Assembly (NCBI RefSeq): GCF_022539315.1
Contig: NC_066326.1
Location: 20,290,601 to 20,354,600, forward strand
Direction: 5' to 3'
Length of the DNA: 64,000 bases
DNA from: Serinus canaria
Lineage: Eukaryota; Chordata; Aves; Passeriformes; Fringillidae
The translations under genes were made by a program, and so were the position numbers. Below, one piece after another: positions 38,201-49,096 of this stretch. Numbering within the stretch: position 1 is the first letter of the stretch; each line of letters starts with the position of its first letter. The notes below the pieces were generated by a model. It saw nothing but the letters and a program-made list of their open reading frames with translations. It was not told the origin of the DNA and did not search any database.

Positions 38201-40666
38201 ATTACTCTGCTGCTGAGCTCTGGAGGAGCTGGAGGAGGCTGGGAACCTGCCCCATTCATTATTTTGGGTGAGCACAGGGGTCAAGGCCCCCTCCCCCCTG
38301 GCTGGGTACCTTGCACACTGTGCACATCATGGGAGCAGTTCTGACAGCTTTGATTTTCCTCACACACAAAGTGTTGGTACAAGATGTAATCTGGGAATGA
38401 AAGAGATGTGGACAGGATGAGTGGGGACAGCTGCTCCCATTAAATACCCTGTGCTTTCCATGGCCTCGGGACAGGAGAGGTGTCAGGCTGCAAAGAGGCA
38501 CAGATGGAAGTGGACAGGATTAAGCAGCCCTGATTGACTATAAGTATTTTTTCAGTAACGTAATGGCACTTAAACAGAAAGGGGAGGTGGGGATAAAGAA
38601 GGGAGGATATGTCCTCAGCAGCTTCCATCCATCCTGAGGACAAGCCAGCTGGGACTGAAAGGGGTCACCTCTGCCTGTGGGCTCATCCCTGGTGGACATC
38701 ACTTGGCTTCAGACAGAATGAGTGCCTGTTCCTGCTCTACCTCATCTGATTTAGTGATTAAGTGAAGAAGATATGTCCTGTTGTAGAGATAGAGCTCAAG
38801 CCCTCTTCAGTGAGCAGCAATGACTCTGGTAGGTTTTGGCTCGAGTTTATGCAGTGCAAGAGATTTCCATCTTTTAACTGGAGTGCACCAGCATTTTTTC
38901 ATTTCTTGTACAGGCAGAGGTGATTCCAGCACCTGCTCATTTATTCCCTGCTGGCTCTCCTCTGGTGGTAAAGTGTTATGTGGAGTCGTGGGGTGGAGAC
39001 AGACACAAGACAAACCTCAGCAAACAGCCATGAGTTTGATATGCTGCCCCTTTTACAGGGGCTTTGGATTTCCCAGGCTCAGAGAGTTGTTTGGATGAGA
39101 CCTCTCTCTGTGCAGCTCTCTGGCCAGTGGTGTATCTGCAGCTCAGCTAGAATGGGCTTGGCTGAGTCTTTGCTTGGGTTTGAATCCAGCCTATCCCAAT
39201 CTTATCCGGGGACTTCTTTTCTTCTAGGCTGGTTGGGTTTAGGGGGCAGCTTCAGACCAGCTGCACTGAGACAGTAAAGCACATGGGTGGGGAAATTCTG
39301 CTGACCTCTACGTGGAAAGAGTCTTTGCTGACCACACAGAGTTCTCACTTTTTTTAAAAACAAATCTGAGATATAGTAAAGATGGATGAAGTGTAAACAC
39401 AATTTAGCTGTGATTTTCTTCTGATATAAATGGATGACATTCAATTTTTTTTAAAACTGATTACTCTGACACAGTAACAAGGGCTCTAGGAGGCTTAAAG
39501 GTATGTTGGAAAGGATGAGTTGAAGAATCCATAATGTTGTGATCAGAGATTCATGGAAGAACCTGATGTGCAGGATAACTGAGTTGGTTTCTGATGCTGT
39601 GATTAATCTGTGTCACTTCATGGGCTTTGGCTCAATGGCTCAAACCAACAGTTAGTTTTATTTAACCTAGAATGAACATTTTCTGCTGTCTGCTGTTTGT
39701 CCTCTCAACTGCTTTCTCCATGCTCATGAGGTTCTGCAGCGCTCTGACTGTCAGCAAAACCTGGTATGAAAGTGATGATGCTGTATCTTGTTAAAGTTGT
39801 ATTGCTAATTCCAATTTCCCTCACCTCCTCAAATAACCAGTGACAGCAGAATCAGCTGACAAGTGCTTTAATTTTCCTCTCAGTTCCAAAGGCACCAGCA
39901 TAGGGAGGTCCGGAGCTTTCCCACCTGGACTTATGGGAGCAGTGAGGAGATCTAGGAATCCTGGATCAGGCCCCCTCACCATGGGTTTTATGGTCTCAGC
40001 TGCATCTGCTGCTACCAAACCTTCCTTACACTTCACCATGTACTTAAGGGCTGCACAAAGAAGGATGAGCTAATCCAAAAGAGAAGGAATTTCCAACTCC
40101 ACTAACTTTTACTGTAATCTGAGAAAACTCTTTCCAGATTGTTTGTGGGCAAATTGCTCTTGTTAATGACCAGAGTGGAGCTGGAAATATTGCCTTTCCT
40201 GCTGCTGCCAGCCCCTGGCCTGCTCACAGCCAGCCCTCACTCTGCAGCCTTGACTCCCAGCATGTGAAAAAGGGGAGCCAGAGTTCCAAGTGAGATATTT
40301 AAAATTCTGCAAGAAATGGGTTGGCTTTAACCAGGATTTTCTGCTTTATTTCTCCTATGAAAACAGTGGTTCTGTGCCCAGAACAGGAGAGATCTACTCA
40401 GCGATAGGACACTTCCAGTTTGATAAAATGTAATTTAGTTTAAAAAGTAATGGAAAGCCACTATAAACACGTGGATGCCAGCAGTGCCCCTAAAATATCA
40501 GTGAGCTGCAGTCTCAGTTTTCCAATACTCCCAGCTTGTGTGGGTGATTTTGGGGCTGCCATATTCAGCTAGAGGGAATTAGACTGCCAGTCCATTAATC
40601 CTGCCTTCCCTGGCAGATAAACACCAGCCACTAAAGACAGTCCATCTGTCCTCCTCTGTGCTCTGG
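35227..40666. other. Intergenic DNA
   Basis: Mostly unique sequence without a gene. It includes a 22-bp tandem duplication carrying two octamer motifs at 36540-36579. The 183-codon minus-strand frame at 35961-36512 has no recognisable domain and no codon signature I trust. Confidence 0.6.
36540..36579. repeat. 22-bp tandem duplication carrying two octamer motifs
   Basis: The unit TTTGCATTGAAACATGA occurs twice, separated by GAAAA. ATTTGCAT, the exact POU octamer core, starts at 36540 and again at 36562, 22 bp apart (about two helical turns). Confidence 0.85.
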
Positions 40667-40832
40667 ACACAGCACCCAGAGCAGCTGGGGCTGCCCCTGG
40701 ATCCCTGGCAGTGCCCAAGGCCAGGCTGGACACTTGCAGCACCCTGGGACAGTGGAAGATGTCCCTGCCATGGCAGGGGGCAGAGATGAGCTTTCATATC
40801 CCTTCCAGCCCAGATCACTCTGTGATTTTATG
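40667..40832 (+). mobile_element. CR1 LINE 3' end fragment
   Basis: Contains TGGATCCCTGGCAGTGCCCA, CACCCTGGGACAGTGGAAGA, TATCCCTTCCAGCCCAGATC and CTCTGTGATTTTATGA at the 3' end. Confidence 0.9.
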
Positions 40833-43800
40833 ACCACTGAGGCATATTTATCAGCCTCCCTGTCAGGGTACAGGCTCCTTCTGCAGCTCCTTTCTGATAA
40901 TGGCCTCATTTTTCTGTCTCATGGACAGAGCAGGTGGTACTCATTTTTTCAATTTTTTTTTATTATTATTTAATTTTGTATTGACATATTGACATGGAAA
41001 GTACAATTTTGTAGTCAGTTAATTAACCTCTTTTTTTGTGCGTGTTCCATGAAAAAAAGTCATCTAATCAAGTAAAACTGCAGAATTTTAACTGAGCAGA
41101 TACAATTTCATTCAGATCCTGCTGGCTCTGCTGGCTCTCTGTGAAGGTGACAGTGGTGGGGGTCTCTGGCCCCCATTTCCCAGTGTGATATCCCAGCGTG
41201 GATGGCATTTCATTACACTCATTACCCAGAAACATCATGGTTCTCAAATAAAATGTTAACACAGAGAATGAGTTGCTCCCTCGAGGATGGGAATGTACCA
41301 AGAGAGAAACTTCCAAGAGGAGAAGCGTGCTGTTTTCATGAACTCAAGTGCTGCACTTGGAAATGGATAATAGTGGCTGGTTTGATTCTGTGTTTGTACA
41401 TGAAGCCAAAACTTCACCCTGAAGCTGTTCAGCTACCACAGGAAATTGGTTCCTTACAACAACTTAATTCAGTTGCATGCTCACTTTGGGGGAAATTTTT
41501 AGATAAAGCTGATTTTAAATAGTCTCAATCATCCTTTTTTATAATTACACCTGCAAACAAAAGTCTGAATCCCTCAATCTGCCATGGCTGGGGATATTTC
41601 CTAATTCTTTATACTTTTATAGGCTATAGTGGGAAAATGTTGCTCTCACAACATAAAGTCCTGACCTTGCTTCTTCATGCTGCGTACAAGATGTGTAAAG
41701 GAATTCAGATATGGTGCAACACAGAGTATTTCCATGTCTTGTCCTCTTGGACTAAGTCAGTGGGGAGCAAGGAGGTTTGGTGCAGTTCCCTCAGTATCTT
41801 TAACTTTTACCTGCAAATGAGCAGAATGACTTGCTCGGAAACCACTTGCACACTGCGGCATTGAAATACAAGTTGCCAAAGTCTCCTAAAGGTGAACGTG
41901 CACACAGCAGCCATCAGGAATCAGGCATTGTGCCTCAAAAAGGGTCTTTTACTTTGCAGGTGGGTCCTGCCCATTTCTCCATAGGTCATGGTGGAGATTA
42001 TGTTTTAGGTCAGCAGCCTGATGAGGAGTGGGCCTGCCAGGTGAAGGAATGCCAGATGGCTTGTTTCCCCTCCTTAGCACATGATGAAACCTGAAAGAAA
42101 AGCATTTGGAGCTGTCTTGGATTGCTGAGAGCTCGTGGGGTAAGCAGGACTAAAAGTGCCATGCAGTCTGTGAACAAACCCCAGCAGAATTAGTTCTGTA
42201 CCAAGCAATACCAATTTTACATCTTCTAACAGATTCTGACCGTTATTGTTTAACGTGGCTTGGCAGGGCATGAAAAGCTCTGTTCTCTAAACAAGACCCC
42301 ACCTCATTGTTTACCAGCATCTCCTTTTCTGTTTCCTGTAAGTAGAGGCAGCTTCCCTATTGTTTCTGCCGAATGAAGAAGGCATTGAAATAACTCCTAC
42401 GGCTAGATCAGCCAATCTGTCCTGGACAGTCCTTGCCCTGCACATTTTTTGTAATCACAGGACTCCAAATGTGGCATGCAGGTGGTGGGCACTGCCATTG
42501 GAGAAGCTGCTGAGAGTTGGAAAGTGACAAAGAACCACTCTGGTGAGTATCATGGGATTTTTAGACTGAACTCAAGTTCATCTGGCAATACTTGGCAAAA
42601 AATTAATGGCCAAAAGACTTTAAAATTTAGACATTTTTACATTTTTCTTTTTCTTCTTTTCCCTCATCTTCTTGAAAAATTTTTGTCAAACTTTTTTTGG
42701 TACTTATTCTATGTGTTTTTGAGCCTGTCCATCTGTTTCCCTCACTTTCTCTTTTTGAGTAGAGGGCTGAGAGGCTGGCAAAGAGATAGACTCCAGATGT
42801 CAAGGAAAAAAAAAAAAAAAGACAGGAAAAAAAATCCCAGAACTGATCCCACCAGTGAGTGTTCTGAATCAATGGACTTCATAGTTAAGAGCCCGAAGAG
42901 CCCTGCTCTAACAAAGGCATTATCTGTGCCAGGAGCAATCCTGCCCCACTGTATTTGTACTCCAAGCTTATTCATATTCAAAGGAAGTGCCCTGGGTCGG
43001 TGAGTGCTCAGCTCCCTAACCCCAAGGTCAGGTTTAATTGCTCTAAAAGGTGGCACATGGCAATGAATGAGCTCTAATGATTTAGATAGTATCTATTTCA
43101 CATCAAGAAGTTTCCACTCTGGGCAGACCCTAATTGAAAGTAATCTGAAAATTAGGGAAAATAAAAACCATGCCCACAATGACCTAAATACCTATTTCCT
43201 TGAATTTTATGCCCTAAATAACCTGATTCCTGGGAAGTTTAATTTTTCCCTTCTGCTAAATATACAATTGCTGAGAGAAATGATTGGTCATAATCAAGGT
43301 TTTTAAAGCTGCAACTGTTAAAATATAATCATTCTACTGAGAATTTTGGAGGGGAAAGCAGCCAGTGTAGAGGGAGAGAGTGAATATCCCCAGGCTGTCG
43401 AAGTGAATGTTGATGTCCCATCGTACAGTACTGCGTCCACTTCTTTATATATGTGCAAGTTTATATTCTAGATATGATTTCCATATTTATATATTTATGT
43501 GGTTACTTACATGCACTAACAAGATGCCCAGTGGGGATATTGATATCTTATTTATGGTTCCCCGATATGGAAAATGCCTGTTGAAGAGATGCTGAAGACT
43601 TCCCAGATGTGATCAGGTAACTGTGGCACATCAGGCATCTCCCACCCAGCCACTGCCAGCAGGATCAGGACAGCCACATGTTCTTCCCAGTGCTTTGTCA
43701 CATATCAGACCCAAGTCCAGCCTGACCAGACCCTTCTGGACGTGCTGTGCCCCAAGTCACTGGGTGCAGTGCCTGAATTTGGTCAGGGAAATCCCAGGCA

Positions 43801-44244
43801 GTTCACCCTCTAGTCAGGCACACAGTCCTACACCCATCTCTGCAGGGGCTGTGGGAATCTGGTTTGCAAGTAATTAAAATACTGAAGTATTTGTTTGGAA
43901 AAGTGAGTGATTTCTTTATGACCTTGAGCCATCAAAGACTAAGTATGCAATTAGTTTTAGCTGCAGTGAAGTATTTAAAGTCAAGCATGTGTTTTAGGGC
44001 TTTGATAAATCAGGGCATAGCAGAAACAAATTTGAAAATAAAAAATATACAGAGAGTGAAGGGGAGAGTCATTTCATACTGCAGTCCTGCCATTTTTGCA
44101 GGTTACTCACGTTACACAGATCTTTTGCCTAACAACATTGTTGGAGGTGATTGCCTGTGCATGGACAGAGCTGCTCCTGCTCTGCCCTGGGACAAGGCTG
44201 GCAGAGCCCAGAGTCCTGCTGTGCTCAGCATGCACTTCGGGGTG
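40833..44244. other. Intergenic DNA
   Basis: An A-rich tract lies at 42805-42832, with T-rich DNA at 40943-40980 and 42630-42730. The 175-codon plus-strand frame at 42476-43003 spans those low-complexity tracts and has no recognisable domain. No gene or named repeat is seen. Confidence 0.6.
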
Positions 44245-44304
44245 GGGGAAGCTGCAGAAGCAGAAACCCAATTTATGTTGCCTTCAGGTACAGGTGAAGA
44301 AGCA
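44245..44304 (+). repeat. Unnamed dispersed repeat, copy 1
   Basis: Begins GGGGAAGCTGCAGAAG and includes AAACCCAATTTATGTTGCC and TTCAGGTACAGGTG. About 85% identical by eye over 58 bp to 46518-46577, in the same orientation. Both copies happen to read as VGEA....TQFMLP.GTG in the plus frame. I cannot assign a family. Confidence 0.7.
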
Positions 44305-44370
44305 TCTACTTTAAATTTGAGCATCAGTTTTAGCAGAGGAAAATGATAACCATATGATCATTCTGGAACT

Positions 44371-44543
44371 GGCACAGGGTGCCCAGTGCAGCTGTGGCTC
44401 CCCTTTCCTGGAAGTGTCCAAGGCCAGGCTGGAGGGGCTTGGAGCATCTTGGGGTAGTGGAAGGTCTCCCTGCCTGTCATGGAATATTTCAGATGACATT
44501 TAAGGTCCTTCCAGCCCAAACCAATCCGTGATGATTCTATAAT
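44371..44543 (+). mobile_element. CR1 LINE 3' end fragment
   Basis: Contains GGCACAGGGTGCCCAGTGCA, CTGGAAGTGTCCAAGGCCAG, and ends TTAAGGTCCTTCCAGCCCAA with GTGATGATTCTATAAT. A well-preserved CR1 3' terminus. Confidence 0.9.
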
Positions 44544-45034
44544 TGTTACCATAAACAGCCTTAGGGGCACAAATCGTGATTTAAAACTTACCAAAGAGAA
44601 TTTCATGTTTATTCATTTACAAATTAGTAGGATTTAAACTTTCAACAATTTTTCCAGGAGGCTCAGCTGTGGGGAGGAAGGTGGCAGTGGCTTGTGTGCT
44701 AAACTAAAAAGACCTCGCAAATCTCCATGGGGACGCTGAAGACTGGGAACTGGGAGATGTGTGCGCATCCTGGCTGAATTCTAGGGGAAGCTAAGGGGAC
44801 CCCAGTCCTGTAGTGATCACCCCTGTGCTCAGCAGTGTGCTATGTGCATAGTGGGAAACAAGACAACCCACTTATTTCAGGGGTATTTACTAATTTTCTC
44901 ACAGTCTTTTGTCATGCTGAATCTTACACTTGTTGCTATTTCTTCTCACCTGTGTAATATCTTGGTATTGTTGCTTATTTCCTTATGGCTTTTCTAATAT
45001 AAAGCCTTAAGAAAACATAAATGCAAGAAAAAGG

Positions 45035-45590
45035 TGTGGGAGGAGACCTCAAGGACTGTGGGGCGGGGAGAACACTCTTGTGTGAACATCAATCAGCTGC
45101 GGCTCCCTCCCCAAATTCTGGAAAGTTCTGAGTTCTCTCCTTACCCATTGGTTCGTATTTTAACACCGCCCTCTTCCCCGTCTTTCATTCGTGTAACTCT
45201 AGTCACTCCAGTCGAGCTCCTCCCCTGCTTTCCCTCTCCATTGGATCTGTGTAGCCCGGACCCTCCTGCTTGTCACATCGTTATAAACCCTGGCCTCGCC
45301 CCCTTCTGTTCTTTTTGCCACCTGCTCCCTTTCCCCATGCTTGTGTCCTTGCTTCGCTCCTCTCCACCCTCCGGACCCTTCCTGCACCCTCTGCCTCGCC
45401 CTGAATAAACCTGGTTGGATTCCCGGCCGTGTGTGCGGAGCCCTCCTTCCTTTCCTGGCCGGCAAAAGAGGAGTTTCTCCGGGACTGAGTGCAAGGTGCG
45501 CTGCGGAGGCAGTTCCCCTGGAGCTGGTCCACCCGCCCCTGCCCAGGATTTCTCCCCCGCGGGGAAGAAGTCGTGCCTCGGATTCCCGCA
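45035..45590 (+). mobile_element. Solo LTR of an endogenous retrovirus, ERVK-like, with perfect 6-bp TSD
   Basis: A 556-bp element starting TGTGGGAGGAGACC and ending GGATTCCCGCA, with the canonical TG...CA ends. It is flanked on both sides by AAAAGG (45029-45034 and 45591-45596). A 6-bp target-site duplication is typical of the ERVK/beta-like group. Inside are CCATTGG-type boxes (one near 45240), a TATA-like GTTATAAACC near 45279, and AATAAA at about 45402-45407 followed by a GTGTGTGCGG stretch, which fits the U3-R-U5 order on the plus strand. There are no internal viral genes and no second LTR. An intact TSD implies relatively recent insertion followed by LTR-LTR recombination. The minus-strand 147-codon frame over it is not a gene. 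Confidence 0.85.
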
Positions 45591-46517
45591 AAAAGGAACA
45601 CAACCCTATGTACGAAAGGCTTTTCTTTACAAAAAGAGTCACAGTGGACAGTTAAAAGCCTGGAGAGGATCATATCCTTGTCTGTGTGAAATGACGATCC
45701 TGGGTCTCGGTGTCTTTCCTGCAGTCAATGGACCAGCAGTCCCTGGGTGTGAAGGATGCTGCTGGTGTGTGCAGAGTGAGCCTGTGGCTCCAAGGAGTGA
45801 AAAAAGGGGCTATCCAAGCACCCTACTGTGTTAAAATGTCCCTCTCTTCCTTCCTCTGCTACCATCCAGGCATCTCGTTGCAAAACGTGGACATTTTAAA
45901 CTGTAACTTGACTTTGCTGAGCTATTGAGCTTGATTGTGTCTGAGGTTTTGGAATTTCCCAAACACAATAAGCATGTTTACACGCAGTAGTCAGAGAGGA
46001 AATCACATGTGAAAGCACTCAGTAAGGAGATGGTATTTTGTTGCAATGCTCCATAAACCTTGTGTTTACATGGGGTTTTTAAAGAGAATTCAAAGCATAT
46101 CTCCTTTTTGTGATGCATCAACAAGCGTATCAAATGATTGTTCAAAAAGCTTGTGCTTTGTGCAAGAATAGAAACCAAATGGCTGAGTAATTTCCAAGAG
46201 GAAAAAACCCAACCTGCTACAGCAATTCCATGGTCTGTTTAAAATTTCTTTATAAAACCTTTTAAATAATAAAACTCTACACTCCCAATTAAAAAAAAAA
46301 CCCTACTGGCATTTTTGGGTTCATGTTTCTAAATATTCAACATCTTAGGGCCATTACAGGGACAACATTTTTCCCCACTCCAAAGGTTGTTCCTGTCTCT
46401 TCTGCAGTGGCTCTCAGCCCTTTCCCTGATGTGTGTATGGTGCCATGGGACATCCCAAATCCCATGTCCTTGGCACAGCTTGGAAAAGAGAGAGGGGAGG
46501 GGAAAGAATTCTATGTA

Positions 46518-46577
46518 GGGGAAGCTGAAAAAGGAAAAACCCAATTTATGTTACCTGCAGGTACAGGTGGAGCAATC
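46518..46577 (+). repeat. Unnamed dispersed repeat, copy 2
   Basis: Begins GGGGAAGCTGAAAAAG and includes AAACCCAATTTATGTTACC and TGCAGGTACAGGTG. It matches copy 1 at 44245-44304. Sequence on either side does not obviously align, so this is a short insertion-type repeat or the preserved core of an older element. Confidence 0.7.
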
Positions 46578-47479
46578 ACTTAATGTAATCAATTTATATC
46601 TTCACCAGACCTTGCACTGACTGCTGCTGTAAGCAGATGAGGAGGTCTCACTCTCACAGGGGTCACGTGCCACTTGAACCTCCACAGATCTTAGCTGTCA
46701 GTCCCCAAATTTCCAGCCACCTCTCATTTTTGACTTCACTCCTTTGCTGGGACATTCCAGGGCTGCCCACCACCAAGCCAAGTTGGTACCACTCCACAGG
46801 CCCAGTACTGGTTGTAGTAATCAAAGGAAACTTCAGTGATTTTCATCTGGCATATGGTTCTGTGTTTAATGCTGTTTAATGAAAGCTGCTTTACTCATGT
46901 GCATGTGTACATGCCATATTTTTCCAATTACTTCCCTACAGCTGATCACTCTCAAATGGAGCTCTGAGGCTGGATGATGGTAGGTCAAGGCACACTGGCT
47001 CCCTGCAAACACTTGTGATATGCTAAAATCTGTTCTTGACAGAGCTGCTTTGTTGATAATTCTGTTTTGCAAGAGTCTGGCTGCTTAGATAAAGAGGAAG
47101 TGCCATGCAGTGCCAGAGTCAAACCCCTGGTACTTCCCCTGCTGAGCACCATGTGCTTGCCCCTGCACTGCAGGGATCTGCCCCAGGGTTCATGGGCGCT
47201 CTCCGATGCAGGCACAGCTGGCAGTGCAAGCCAAGCCCCAGGTGCACCTTACAGAGTCATCTTTCCCAAGCCCCATCCTCACAAAAAGCACAGACATCAC
47301 ATGTTCCAGCCTTTTACATCCTGCAATTCCCCAAAACAGTGCCACATGCCAGGCTCAGGTTAGGTTAACACTCGGATTTTCCACGCTGCTGGAGCTCCAG
47401 GAGCACCATTCTGATGGTCAAAGCAAGCTGGTCAGCCCATGCCATGTTTGTCTGCCAGGAAATTGGATGTTTATGTTTA

Positions 47480-47700
47480 TCCCAATTGATCCTGATGGAT
47501 GACACTTTTGTTCCATTTAGCAGCTGCTTGGCCCATTTAATACCACAAAAGGATATTAAGATCCAAAGTATGTACGGCTGTGTTATGAGTAACAGCCGCT
47601 TAATAGCGATAACACTGGATAACAAATGCAAGTTTGGCTTTCAGCTATTATTATTGCCTAAAGGTTGGTTTGTTTTCATATAAATAAATATATATCTGTA
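47480..47700. promoter_or_regulatory. Candidate conserved noncoding element
   Basis: A unique block with TTATGAGTAACAGCCGCTTA, GCGATAACACTGGATAACAA (two GATAACA cores) and an adjacent ATGCAAG octamer-like site, ending in TATTATTATTGCC. Motif clustering with no repeat content suggests an enhancer, but there is no comparative evidence. Confidence 0.25.
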
Positions 47701-48451
47701 TATTAAATGAATATACCTAAGAGCAAAGTGATGCATTTCCAGATAAACCCTCCAACTGTTCCAGATTTCTCAACCAAATCATTCTGGAAAATAATGCCTA
47801 GGAAAAAGTGTACTATGTCTTGTGAGTCCATAGGTAGAGCCAAGCTCAAGAATTCCCCCATGGAGCTGTGCAGAAGGGCTGCAGCTAAATTGACCACCCA
47901 GGGGTCCGTCAGTCACAAAGTGGCTCACAGGAAAGCTAAGCAGACTTTTCCAGAAGGAATGCCAATCTGTCCTGCCAGTCTGCCTTGGGTACACGGAATT
48001 AGCTTGTGGGATGCTGGCAAGAACAATGCTCCAGGAAAGAGCAGGTCCTTCACCAGCAGCACCAACAACGCTTCTCCCTGTTGGAATTGCTGAATGGAAT
48101 ACACATAATTCCTGTCCCTGCTCACCTCCAGTGCTTGAGCCAGGGTCTGCCTTGGGAAAGGGACCTGGGCCAAGGTTTATTTCATCCAGCGCAATGTGGC
48201 TGTGTTGGAGACCTGCAGCCCAGAATTGTCTGTTTATTTATGCCTGTGCAAATCCATTCTGTGCACGGGATTGCCTTGACTTTCCAGGACAGGCATGTGT
48301 GTGGGAAGAACCTTGTCCAGCCAGGCAGTTCCTGACCATTGGGGCCAGAGGGGAGACAGTTTTAAGAAAGAAATCTCCTTGATTTCTGCATAAAAATAAA
48401 TTACCACTGACAAGACAGCTAGCATAGTCAGGGCCCTTTTATTACTGACTA

Positions 48452-48560
48452 CACAGTGAAGAAGTCCATCCTGGCCTTGGACACTTCCAGGGATGGGGCA
48501 GCTGCAGCTTCTCTGGGCAACCTGTGCCAGGGCCTCACCACCCTCACAGGGAGACAATAA
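48452..48560 (-). mobile_element. CR1 LINE fragment
   Basis: Plus strand reads GGCCTTGGACACTTCCAGGG, then GCTTCTCTGGGCAACCTGTG and CAGGGCCTCACCACCCTCAC, the reverse complement of the CR1 3' region. The terminal repeat itself is missing. Confidence 0.85.
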
Positions 48561-48969
48561 AAACTTTTCTATTGCAAGCATGCCTCAGGTCAGTGTGAGG
48601 TCTGTGGGAATCCAGGGGATTCTACCTGGAATACACCTAGCAGGGCTCTGGAAAGAATGAGTGCAAAGCATTAGTGAGTATCAGGAGCTCAATGGAAACA
48701 GGACTGCAACAAGGGCAGCGAGATGTGATGCTTTAAGAAGCATCAGGCAAGAGGACTGAGTCACTGCATGAGATAAACATCCCCTTCTGATGTTGTTTCC
48801 TCCTCATATGCTACTGCACACAGCAAAAGCATACTGAAAACAAACAGCAGTTTCTTTACTGCATTTTATTGCTTTGCTTGGGTCTGTTTAATTCCCTGTT
48901 TAATTCTGAGCATTGGACAAAATCAAGACTTAATATTCTACTTGTTTTAAAAAGCAAATCTTATTTAAG

Positions 48970-49096
48970 AAGTGTTAGTACAACACTCTCAGGCACAGGG
49001 TGGGATTTTTGGGCTGTCCTGTGCTGGGCCAGGAGTTGGATTCAGTGGTTCTTGTGGGTTCCTTCCAGCTCGGGATATTCTGTAATTCCATGGTTC
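48970..49096 (+). mobile_element. CR1 LINE 3' end fragment
   Basis: Contains CACTCTCAGGCACAGGGTGG, GGGCCAGGAGTTGGATTCAG and TTCCTTCCAGCTCGGGATATTC, ending in TCTGTAATTCCATGG, the expected CR1 3' terminus. Truncated and noncoding. Confidence 0.85.

Larger units (their letters stand above)
45597..48451. other. Intergenic DNA
   Basis: Contains one copy of an unnamed repeat (46518-46577) and a motif-rich block at 47480-47700. Other sequence is unique and shows no gene. The 128- and 123-codon open frames near 47.7-48.4 kb have no recognisable domain. Confidence 0.6.

Noticed and set aside
42476..43003. 175-codon plus-strand frame with a Phe/Leu-rich stretch resembling a membrane segment
   Set aside because: The hydrophobic run comes from T-rich low-complexity DNA and the Lys run from a poly-A tract.
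45199..45673. Minus-strand frames of 130-147 codons
   Set aside because: They lie over the solo LTR, antisense to its promoter and polyadenylation signals.
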